From: Yamagishiella unicocca
Lineage: Eukaryota; Chlorophyta; Chlorophyceae; Chlamydomonadales; Volvocaceae
Assembly (NCBI GenBank): GCA_003116995.1
Contig: BDSL01000087.1
Location: 144,001 to 208,000 of the forward strand
DNA: 64,000 bases
Direction: 5' to 3'
Position 1 is the stretch's first letter. The number at the start of each line of letters is the position of its first letter. The notes under the pieces are model-generated. The model was not told the origin of the DNA and did not search any database. It saw nothing but the letters and a program-made list of their open reading frames with translations. Below are positions 55,901-64,000 of the stretch, one piece after another. The translations under genes and the position numbers were made by a program.

Positions 55901-57271
55901 CAGACCCCTTGCAACCAGCGACACCGCCCCCCTCTGTCCCTTCCGCCCACGCACCAACCGTTTCCTTCAATCATTCTTTCCTATTCAGTGCCGACCGACG
56001 GGTTTCCTCTCATGCCCCCCCCCCATCTTAGGACCTTCGGCTTTAGTATCCCCAACCCAGTTCTCCAGCATGCATCTCAAAACTTCTGTTTTAAACGGTT
56101 TTTTTCGGGCATCCACGGGTCTCCCTCGAACCCCCCCCACACACCCCGGGCCCTTCCACCGCCCGCTGTGATGCCCGCAGCGCGCACGGCGTGAGGCCCA
56201 CCGTGCTGCGGCCTGAACGGAGCTGGCGGCCCGGCCTGGTTCGCGACATCGGCGTCCCCATCCCCGCCCCCGCCGCCTTGCACTCCACACTCTTCACGGA
56301 CTTGACGCTGCGCCAGGCTAACCACCCCACCGGCATGTTCTGCCACCGCGCCTGCTGCGAGCACCTCATCTTCGTGCGGGACGTCCGCAGGTAGGGGGCT
56401 GGGTGGGACGTCCGCAGGTAGGGGGCTGGGTGGGACGTCCGCAGGTTGGGGGCTGGGTGGGGGGTCGGGAACAGCGTGTGGTTGCGTGGTGGTGTGGTGC
56501 CAGGGGCGAGGCGGGACACAGCAATGGTTGGAGCTGTCCCTCTTCGTCCTGGCAAGGTGTGCTGTTTCGGTGCTTGCGCCACCTCCCAGTCTCACCCACT
56601 CTGCTACCATAACCCTCGGTTTCCCTCGCCCCCGCCCCCGGCCCACCCCTCCCTGCCAGGTGGCACCAGGGGGACCCAGCCAGCCGCGCAGCCTTCCCGC
56701 TGCGGCTGCGAGTCCGCGACCGCGCCGGGGTGCCGGTGGCTCGGCGGCGCTGCGGGCTGTGCGAGGCTCGCTTCGCCGAGCTGGTGACCCACGATGACCC
56801 GCTGGCGCCCTCCAACCCCGCCATCATGTGCAGGTGGGTGCGGGCCCCGGGAGCCGGGGGTGAGGCAGCCGGTTCCGACCCATGGGGCGGGGTGATTGCA
56901 AAAAGGGACCGGTGGTGTGTGTGAACAGCAGCATTCATGCCACTTGACGTCAGGCCTTCAGCTGTACGGCTGCAAGCTGAGATGTGACCCTGTAATGGTA
57001 TTGGGGGAGTACGGCAGTCGCGCCCTGGTGACCCTGCCGCTGCCGGCCCGCGGGCGCCCCCTGCAGGCATTGCTTCGACCTGCTGCACATCGGGAGCAAC
57101 GGCGAGCGCCTTGCGCCCTCCGTGGTCGTACAGCCGTACAACCCTGCACTGGACATCGCCACTCAGGGCACCTGGGCGCAGTCAGCGGCGGCGTGCCTCC
57201 AGGTGGTGGCAGGGAGGATGAGGGCGAAGAAGCTGCGGGCAGCCAAGGCGATGAACGCGCCGCGTCGCTGA
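52970..57271 (+). CDS. SNAPC3: SNAPC3-like snRNA-activating protein complex subunit 3 (5' end not resolved)
   Basis: Subunit of the nuclear complex that binds the proximal sequence element and drives snRNA gene transcription; the plant homologue is SRD2. Exons: (upstream)-53239, 53521-54885, 55129-55616, 56181-56390, 56660-56833, 57067-57271; phases close, 903 residues visible. The first listed base is inside an exon lacking an ATG. Residues 90-540 are disordered, with a KQQ run and a long Gln/Gly tract. The conserved domain starts with VVCGPGQPQVLHEEFLMLGS and LAELRDVMGC, then YVFLEGRFYREERHEDAEDY, LFTDLTLRQANHPTGMFCHR, CCEHLIFVRDVR, and the zinc-type end RRRCGLCEARFAELVTHDD / MCRHCFDLLHIG. 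These blocks are diagnostic for the family. The protein is about twice the usual length because of the N-terminal extension. Confidence 0.88.
54077..54204 (+). repeat. CAG/GGG-rich coding repeat (poly-Gln with Gly) in SNAPC3
   Basis: CAGCAG units broken by GGG encode runs of Q separated by single G over about 43 codons. It is in frame in the large exon 53521-54885; a second KQQ-type run lies at 53822-53880. Confidence 0.9.
55611..55702 (+). repeat. 25-bp tandem repeat that duplicates a 5' splice site
   Basis: GTGCAGGTGGGGGGGAGATA plus ACCCG, 3.7 copies starting at 55611. The first copy contains the real exon end (TGCAG before GTGGGG at 55617), so the exon-intron boundary sequence is repeated downstream. 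Confidence 0.9.
56028..56132 (+). repeat. Intronic dispersed repeat, copy 6 (sense, long form)
   Basis: Near-identical to 7416-7520. It lies in SNAPC3 intron 55617-56180, about 48 bp before the acceptor of the exon at 56181, in the sense direction. Confidence 0.9.
56378..56459 (+). repeat. 27-bp tandem repeat that duplicates another 5' splice site
   Basis: GGGACGTCCGCAG occurs at 56378, 56405 and 56432, each followed by GTAGGGGGCTG or GTTGGGGGCTG. The first is the true exon end (56390). Confidence 0.9.
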
Positions 57272-57492
57272 GGGGTCGTCGCTAGCAGCCGGGTGCCGCT
57301 GTGGTCCGTAGCGATTTGGATGGGTTGGGGCGTGGAATCCCTACGAGGATTGTTTCTAGTCGGGAGCATAATATATATCTGGAGGAGGGATGATGGTTGC
57401 TAGGCACGAAGCTATCCGTGCGACGATGCATCTCCAGTGGTTGCCATAGCCATGTTAACTGCCACTAGGGGCCTTGAGTGCAGCACATGGAT

Positions 57493-57497
57493 TGTAA
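57493..57497 (+). terminator. TGTAA polyadenylation signal for SNAPC3
   Basis: Plus-strand TGTAA about 222 bases after the stop codon at 57269-57271. Confidence 0.55.
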
Positions 57498-57683
57498 AGA
57501 AGGCCACATTCAGGCCTGATTTGTTTAAATTAATTTCTTGGAAACCTAGCTGTGTTTCTTTTGGCGTTGCCCCGTGTGATGGACTAGGCCGGATACTTAC
57601 AAGGGCAAGACCTTCGGTAAAGTGACATATACAGGCCTCAAGTGGCTATGTACCACCGTTCTGCACGTTCTGTTGTCCCACAC

Positions 57684-58413
57684 GGGCACGCAGCTTAACG
57701 GTAGCACTAACTAGGTGAAAGGAACGTCCCCACCGAAATTTTCCTCTGGGGATCGCCGCACGAGGACGTCCGGGCCAATCGGCAAGCATCGGCTTCTCCG
57801 GCAACCTTCGATCGGCCTCGCTCTTGGGCACGCAGCTTAACGCTAGCACTACCTATGTGAAAGGAACGTCCCCACCGAAATTCGCCTCTGGGGATCGCCG
57901 CACGAGGACGTCCGGGCCAATCGGCAAGCATCGGCTTCTCCGGCAACCTTCGATCGGCCTCGCTCTTGGGCACGCAGCTTAACGCTAGCACTACCTAAGT
58001 GAAAGGAACGTCCCCACCGAAATTCGCCTCTGGGGATCGCCGCACGAGGACGTCCGGGCCAATCGGCAAGCATCGGCTTCTCCGGCAACCTTCGATCGGC
58101 CTCGCTCTTGGGCACGCAGCTTAACGGTAGCACTAACTAGGTGAAAGGAACGTCCCCACCAAAATTCGCCTCTGGGGATCGCCGCACGAGGACGTCCGGG
58201 CCAATCGGCAAGCATCGGCTTCTCCGGCAACCTTCGATCGGCCTCGCTCTTGGGCACGCAGCTTAACGGTAGCACTACCTATGTGAAAGGAACGTCCCCA
58301 CTGAAATTCGCCCCTCGGGATCGCCGCACGAGGACGTCCGGGCCAATCGGCAAGCATCGGCTTCTCCGGCAACCTTCGATCGGCCTCGCTCTTGGGCACG
58401 CAGCTTAACGGTA
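57684..58413 (-). repeat. 142-bp tandem array, left (about 5.1 units)
   Basis: Units share GGCACGCAGCTTAACG, GTGAAAGGAACGTCCCCACC and GGACGTCCGGGCCAATCGGC. Copies differ by a few substitutions, for example TTTTCC for TTCGCC in the outermost unit. Confidence 0.95.
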
Positions 58414-58730
58414 TGTCACGACACACAGCGTGCTGTGCAGGGCAGGTGAGCCCACTGAAGACTAGGATTCGCTGCCCCAGAGGCCGCCTGGCTGCCGGAC
58501 GCGGCACCAACGCGCGTGCGTCGGCTCTTGGGTGAAGAGAGCGAAAAGACTGCCGGTTACGGCTGAGCAATCAACACACTGCGACGTGCAAGTTGTGGAT
58601 GCTGTTGAGACAATGGGCGGAGGTACGCACTAGTCTTACAGCGATGTGTCAGTACAGGGCTGTTTCTTCCAGACTTTGTTAGTTTGTGGCGGCAAACTCC
58701 GCTGCCTGGGCATTCCAGGCAGCGGGCCTA
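58414..58730 (-). repeat. Unique inner part of the left inverted terminus
   Basis: Pairs with 62956-63161 on the opposite strand. It contains an extra 111-bp block (58479-58589) absent from the right side. Confidence 0.9.
58699..58725. repeat. Perfect hairpin at the inner end of the left terminus
   Basis: CCGCTGCCTGG and CCAGGCAGCGG form an 11-bp stem around the 5-base loop GCATT. Confidence 0.9.
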
Positions 58731-59135
58731 CAGCTAAGTCTCCCGGTAAGGCGTCATACTCGGCATGGGATCATACGACATATGGCATGCCACATATTAT
58801 AGGACGCCACAGTTAAACTAACTTTACATTAGGGACTAAAGTCAAACTTTCTATGCATGGCGTCCATATGACGCCAATATACATGGACGGATATGTCGCA
58901 GTGCAAGCAGAACAATAGCACCAATCCTTGAAGCATAATGGAACTTCTTAATCTATGGATATTGACTGCGGTAATGTGTGATACCGGTAGAGACGTCCTT
59001 CGAAGTAAACTTGCTTCCTTGTGGGAACTCCAAGGGGAGACATGGCCCTTGGGATGCGGCCGATGATGTGCACCCAGAAAGCTCGCGTTTAATCCCCTAC
59101 GCCTTGATGTCGCCGAGCAAGCAGCAGAAGTTGTC

Positions 59136-59552
59136 GTGGAAGTGAGCATTGAAGCGACAGCTTGCGATGACGACCACGGTGCTCACCCGCACATCCGTGC
59201 TCATCTCTCACAGAAATGCAAGAGAAGCCCGCGTGCCCAAAGCTGTCTTTCAGAGTTTTGCCAGCAAGTCCTGGTGGAGAAGTTTCCATGCATGTGCTCC
59301 CAGGCCGCAAGCCACACTAGCTCGTCGCAAACGATTGCACTCAACCAGCAATTCAATAAGGTGGTTGTTGCCGCGTTGATCACGGCGGTGAAAGACCTGC
59401 TGGACGGAAGTCGGCAGCCGCTGCCAACGGTATCCGCCATCGCCAGCGACACACAGACGCCACAGGCTACGGTGTCTGTAGACAGCCTGGCAGAAATGTT
59501 TGCGGCACCTAAAGCCACGCAGCAGCCGCAGCAGCCGCAGCAGCCCCACTAA
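59136..59552 (+). CDS. Hypothetical 138-residue protein inside the element
   Basis: Open frame starting with ATG and ending in a QPQQPQQPH tail. The middle (FNKVVVAALITAVKDLLDG) looks like a helical protein segment, but no family was recognised. It may be a degraded piece of an element gene. The opposite strand is also open, so coding status is weak. Confidence 0.25.
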   Translation: MEVSIEATACDDDHGAHPHIRAHLSQKCKRSPRAQSCLSEFCQQVLVEKFPCMCSQAASHTSSSQTIALNQQFNKVVVAALITAVKDLLDGSRQPLPTVSAIASDTQTPQATVSVDSLAEMFAAPKATQQPQQPQQPH

Positions 59553-59720
59553 CAGCAAGGGAGCGCCTGATCCACCGAAAGCAGGATTGCTCTCCTAATT
59601 CAAGCCAGACCATCCCCCGCGCCTTACCAGCTTTGTACTATCATACTAGATGCTAGTTGGGCGCGGCGGTGGAAGCATAGGGTCACGTACGGAAACAATC
59701 GGCCACTTTCCCTCTTCCAG
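59544..59720 (+). repeat. 177-bp element repeat, copy A
   Basis: Contains CAAGCCAGACCATCCCCCGC, TACTATCATACTAGAT and GGGCGCGGCGGTGGAAGCAT. Related copies lie at 61667-61843, 61844-62010 and (partial) 62011-62055. Confidence 0.9.
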
Positions 59721-59774
59721 CCCCTGTCACACGAGAGAGCTGCTCATCGAACAAATCATGTGCCTAACCCAACT

Positions 59775-60289
59775 TGGGACTTGGGGGTGCGTGTTGAGCG
59801 TTGGGCCGCCGTTACGTACGGTTGCACAGTTCACCATTTGACAATGACGACGTAATGATGTCGGCTTGCGGGATGGAGGCGCCACGAAGGTAGGATCGGC
59901 GAGCTGCCAGGTAGAAGCTACGCAGTTCAGCTGCCGCGAACACTGGTGTGCACGATATGTGTGTGCAACTATCTGATACTGGAAGATCCTCGGCTGGGCA
60001 ATGGCTACATGGCGATGATAGACCTTACATTTCTCTTCCGCTAGGCCGGTCCGCAACCTAACGAAAGGGGCCTACTAGTTGCTCATCGGATGATGCCGAA
60101 GCAAACCGAAGAGCAAAACGAGACAAAGGAACACACCTTTGGCTCGACGCCATATACTCGAACCAAGCGTACGACACAGATCTACGACCAGCATAACCGC
60201 ACACAGGAAAACGCCAACAGAAACCACTGACAATTGCCACTCAGCTCGTAAGGACGGTAATTTGTCGATGACGGTGAAATGACGCGACA
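59775..60289 (+). repeat. 515-bp direct repeat inside the element, copy 1
   Basis: Appears identical to 61152-61666 (offset 1377). It starts TGGGACTTGGGGGTGCGTG and ends AATGACGCGACA. Confidence 0.92.
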
Positions 60290-60290
60290 G

Positions 60291-60337
60291 CTGTCACACG
60301 AGAGAGCTGCTCATCGAACAAATCATGTGCCTAACCC
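60291..60337 (+). repeat. 47-bp repeat of 59724-59770
   Basis: CTGTCACACGAGAGAGCTGC through CATGTGCCTAACCC occurs at 59724 and again at 60291, on both sides of the first 515-bp repeat. Confidence 0.88.
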
Positions 60338-61151
60338 GGACTCCCCCCCCCAGCGTGCAACGCAGTAGCAAAGCTGGCTGCGACGGGGTACACATGTGTG
60401 CTGGTGTTAGGTTGGTGGGCGGATGGACGTCCCGACGAACTGAGGGTGCAAAACACACACCCGAGCATGCATCACGGGGTGAGGTAACCACATGAGATGA
60501 AGTACTTGAGGCCGAGACGAACATCGATTGTTCTGTTGAACCAAGGTGGGTGCCATGTCCACAAGCCGTGAAAGTATGCGCTGTGAACCGCCACCGAAAA
60601 CACCCAACGACAACACAGGCCGCCTACACACTCTGACCAAGGGTACGGCTAGCTAAGGCAAACAGTACGGGCCATCTACAACCACCCGGCCGCTAAGACT
60701 CATGACACTGAGCGCTGCTCTCGGGAGTTAGCACTGGCTCTGGCATCGGGGCACTGGCATCGGGCGTCACCACAGACAGACGACAACGCATCGCAGGCAT
60801 GGTCCCCAAACACGTGGCCCGGGATATAGCACCTTCGCGTCACCCGGCCAGCAGACACGGTTGGGCAGGCCAGGGTAGAAACAGCCGCGCACATCCTTGG
60901 CAACATTGCAACTCAACCTGCCTAGTCCCACTCCTACCCGGGATGTTAGCACTGGCACTCGCGCGGGGCTCTGGCGCGGGCGTTACCCAGCGGGCAGGTC
61001 GCGGACTTCAGCATCCGAATTGTCTCCTCACGAAAACCGCCCAAAAGGCATCAGCTGCAATGTACAAACAAATATGAGGCTTGATCCCAAGGTCAGGCGT
61101 AGCGGCCGAAATATATCACGCTCATACAACGAGCGCTTGGTCTCGTTTTGC
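60338..61151. other. Unduplicated core segment of the element
   Basis: Only short open frames. No transposase, helicase or reverse transcriptase motif was recognised on either strand. Confidence 0.45.
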
Positions 61152-61666
61152 TGGGACTTGGGGGTGCGTGTTGAGCGTTGGGCCGCCGTTACGTACGGTT
61201 GCACAGTTCACCATTTGACAATGACGACGTAATGATGTCGGCTTGCGGGATGGAGGCGCCACGAAGGTAGGATCGGCGAGCTGCCAGGTAGAAGCTACGC
61301 AGTTCAGCTGCCGCGAACACTGGTGTGCACGATATGTGTGTGCAACTATCTGATACTGGAAGATCCTCGGCTGGGCAATGGCTACATGGCGATGATAGAC
61401 CTTACATTTCTCTTCCGCTAGGCCGGTCCGCAACCTAACGAAAGGGGCCTACTAGTTGCTCATCGGATGATGCCGAAGCAAACCGAAGAGCAAAACGAGA
61501 CAAAGGAACACACCTTTGGCTCGACGCCATATACTCGAACCAAGCGTACGACACAGATCTACGACCAGCATAACCGCACACAGGAAAACGCCAACAGAAA
61601 CCACTGACAATTGCCACTCAGCTCGTAAGGACGGTAATTTGTCGATGACGGTGAAATGACGCGACA
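61152..61666 (+). repeat. 515-bp direct repeat inside the element, copy 2
   Basis: Second copy of 59775-60289. It joins directly to the 177-bp repeat series at 61667. Confidence 0.92.
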
Positions 61667-62055
61667 CCCCGCTAGCAGCAAGGTAGCGCCTGATCCACCG
61701 AAAGCAGGATTGCTCTCCTAATTCAAGCCAGACCATCCCCCGCGCCATACCAGCTCTGTACTATCATACTAGATACTAGTTGGGCGCGGCGGTGGAAGCA
61801 TAGGGTCACCTGTGGCAACAATCGGGCGCTTTCCCTCTTCCAGCCCCGCTAGCAGCAAGGGAGCGCGAAAGCGGGATTGCTCTTTCGATTCAAGCCAGAC
61901 CATCCCCCGCGCCATACCAGCTCTGTACTATCATACTAGATACTAGTTGGGCGCGGCGGTGGAAGCATAGGGTCACCTACGGCAACAACTCGGCGCTTTC
62001 CCTCTTCCAGCCCCGCTAGCAGCAAGGGAGCGCCTGAACCACCGAAAGCGGGATT
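61667..62055 (+). repeat. 177-bp element repeat, copies B, C and partial D in tandem
   Basis: Each copy begins CCCCGCTAGCAGCAAGG. Copy C lacks about 10 bp after GGGAGCGC; copy D stops after about 45 bp. Confidence 0.9.
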
Positions 62056-62955
62056 AAGCTAGCCCCCCCGCCCTGCCGCTTTAGTAGTTTTCACTGGGGC
62101 CGAGTGGGCGACAGCCGGCAAGGGTTTTGATTGTGGGGCCGGGTAAGACCCCCAAGGAAAGCATCCGCAAACGTACCCGGGCCTTCATCCGTGCTGTGAC
62201 GACACATGGGGATGGTGATAGATGTCAGGGAATGGGTGTCGTGACAGCTGTTAGGGGGCAGGGGTGACGCAATTTTATGGTGAATGTTTTTGAATGTAGG
62301 GCATGTGCATAGAACATATCGGCGCAAGTTGGAATTGGACGCGTGCGGATGTAAGCACCGGACCTTTGGTGGGGTGGGAGATGTGGAAGGGGTATGTAAG
62401 GAGTTTGTTTGTAGGTAATGAGCGGAAGTATGAAGAAAGAGGATGGAAGCATTTGCCATTCCGCATAAAGGCATGGTAGCCAGCAGCCAGCGTGGGGCGT
62501 CATGAATACATGGAAGGCCGTACAGGGTCAGACTACAAGCGGGAGTTGCAATAGGTAGTGTGTCAGAAGCCAAGATGGACATAAAGCTTTTGATACCGAC
62601 ATTGTAATTTCGGAGATATTGTAAAAATGGACGAGCGAGTCCTGTGTGCGTCGCCCAGCCCAGAACCTTACGGAGAGGACCTACCCGGCGAGAGGGAGTT
62701 GAGGTTGCCTTCTCTGCACGAGTCGACAAAAGCGGTAGGCCAGGCGGCTGGCCGTACGCTAAGGGCATGAGTTGCGCCCTGCGGTTAGCGTTGTCTGGTA
62801 GATGTGGTTACATGGCTTTGATTGCCGGTAATTACGGTAGTTATATTAGTGCTATTGTTGCAGTAGATGTGAAGCCAACGGACACATGTGCATGTGTCGG
62901 CAGCAATGGTAGATGTGCTCCAGGGATGGCAGTTAGCCACGTTCGGGAGCGCACC
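62056..62955. other. Right core segment of the element; no gene supported
   Basis: A minus-strand open frame of 225 codons (62768-62091) shows no domain, no unusual composition and no splice partners. I leave it uncalled. Confidence 0.4.
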
Positions 62956-63161
62956 TAGGCCCGCTGCCTGGAGTGCCCAGGCAGCGGAGTTTGTCGCCAC
63001 AAACTAACAAAGTCTGGAAGAAACAGCCCTGTACTGACACATCGCTGTAAGACTAGTGCGTACCTCCGCCCATTCTCTCAACAGCATCCACAACTTGGGG
63101 CAGCGAATCCTAGTCTTCAGTGGGCTCACCTGCCCTGCACAGCACGCTGTGTGTCGTGACA
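62956..63161 (+). repeat. Unique inner part of the right inverted terminus
   Basis: Inverted copy of 58414-58730 without the 111-bp block. It begins TAGGCCCGCTGCCTGG and runs into the array at 63162. Confidence 0.9.
62961..62987. repeat. Perfect hairpin at the inner end of the right terminus
   Basis: The same 11-bp stem as 58699-58725, with loop AGTGC, which is one base different from the reverse complement of the left loop. Confidence 0.9.
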
Positions 63162-64000
63162 TACCGTTAAGCTGCGTGCCCAAGAGCGAGGCCGATCGAA
63201 GGTTGCCGGAGAAGCCGATGCTTGCCGATTGGCCCGGACGTCCTCGTGCGGCGATCCCGAGGGGCGAATTTCAGTGGGGACGTTCCTTTCACCTAGGTAG
63301 TGCTACCGTTAAGCTGCGTGCCCAAGAGCGAGGCCGATCGAAGGTTGCCGGAGAAGCCGATGCTTGCCGATTGGCCCGGACGTCCTCGTGCGGCGATCCC
63401 CAGAGGCGAATTTCGGTGGGGACGTTCCTTTCACCTAGTTAGTGCTACCGTTAAGCTGCGTGCCCAAGAGCGAGGCCGATCGAAGGTTGCCGGAGAAGCC
63501 GATGCTTGCCGATTGGCCCGGACGTCCTCGTGCAGCGATCCCCAGAGGCGAATTTCGGTGGGGACGTTCCTTTCACATAGGTAGTGCTACCGTTAAGCTG
63601 CGTGCCCAAGAGCGAGGCCGATCGAAGGTTGCCGGAGAAGCCGATGCTTGCCGATTGGCCCGGACGTCCTCGTGCGGCGATCCCCAGAGGCGAATTTCGG
63701 TGGGGACGTTCCTTTCACATAGGTAGTGCTACCGTTAAGCTGCGTGCCCAAGAGCGAGGCCGATCGAAGGTTGCCGCCGGAGAAGCCGATGCTTGCCTAT
63801 TGGCCCGGACGTCCTCGTGCGGCGATCCCCAGAGGCGAATTTCGGTGGGGACGTTCCTTTCACATAGGTAGTGCTACCGTTAAGCTGCGTGCCCAAGAGC
63901 GAGGCCGATCGAAGGTTGCCGGAGAAGCCGATGCTTGCCGATTGGCCCGGACGTCCTCGTGCGGCGATCCCCAGAGGCGAATTTCGGTGGGGACGTTCCT
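63162..64000 (+). repeat. 142-bp tandem array, right (about 5.9 units, continues past window)
   Basis: Inverted relative to the left array. One unit near 63776 has a 3-bp insertion (TTGCCGCCGGAG). The array is cut by the window end. Confidence 0.95.

Larger units (their letters stand above)
57684..64000. mobile_element. Foldback-like element with array-bearing long inverted termini (right end off window)
   Basis: Left terminus 57684-58730 and right terminus 62956 to at least 64000 are inverted copies. Each has an outer array of 142-bp units and an inner unique part of about 200-320 bp. The core (58731-62955) holds nested direct repeats and no recognisable transposase. This matches foldback-type or large DNA-transposon architecture. 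Target duplications cannot be seen because the right end is cut off. Confidence 0.75.

Noticed and set aside
62091..62768. 225-codon minus-strand open frame
   Set aside because: No domain, no neighbouring exons, and both strands are open for long stretches in this region.
57707..63871. Series of 94-95 residue open frames in the 142-bp arrays
   Set aside because: The unit is not a multiple of three, so the same DNA is read in successive frames until a stop appears in the third. They arise from the repeat, not from selection for protein.
57684..64000. Tandem arrays considered as CRISPR
   Set aside because: Units are contiguous near-identical 142-mers without unique spacers, in a eukaryotic nuclear genome.

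Overview
This is nuclear DNA from a GC-rich, intron-dense green alga, most likely a chlamydomonadalean/volvocine species. The evidence is genes cut into many short exons with GT-AG introns, C/T-rich acceptors, TGTAA 3'-end signals, a Pro-rich ([11 protein letters not shown]) extracellular linker on a gametolysin-family (M8) protein, and a plant-type mitochondrial ATP synthase gamma subunit. Exons were joined by eye using splice sites and codon phase. For five genes almost every junction closes in frame.

Layout. 308-12909 (+): a 25-exon gene encoding an N-terminal SAP domain followed by two D-Ala-D-Ala-ligase-like (ATP-grasp) modules and an acidic tail. 12910-17779: gene-poor, repeat-bearing DNA with an exact 331-bp direct repeat. 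17780-23421 (-): a membrane-anchored leishmanolysin/gametolysin (M8) relative that has lost its HExxH zinc site. 25273-34540 (-): cohesin subunit SMC1. 35266-39702 (+): a membrane-anchored U-box/armadillo-type E3 ligase, divergent from SMC1 across a 725-bp spacer. 40955-43809 (-): mitochondrial F1 ATP synthase gamma. 45001-51593 (-): a leucine-rich-repeat protein. 52970-57271 (+): SNAPC3, the snRNA promoter-binding factor. 57684 to the window end: a mobile-element-like structure with about 1-kb inverted termini made largely of 142-bp tandem repeats, around a 4.2-kb core of nested duplications.

The genes are mostly unrelated housekeeping functions (cohesion, respiration, snRNA transcription, ubiquitination) and form no pathway or operon. 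What ties the window together is repeat biology. A short dispersed repeat (six clear copies) lies only in introns. When it is in the sense direction of the host gene it lies toward the 3' splice site; when antisense it lies just after the 5' splice site. This is the pattern expected of introner-like elements that supply a splice site, and it is the most interesting possible new system here, together with the foldback-like element at the right end.

Limits: the 5' ends of the SAP/ligase, M8, LRR and SNAPC3 genes are not resolved, and one LRR junction is off by one base. No alignment or database search was possible, so family calls rest on motif recognition.
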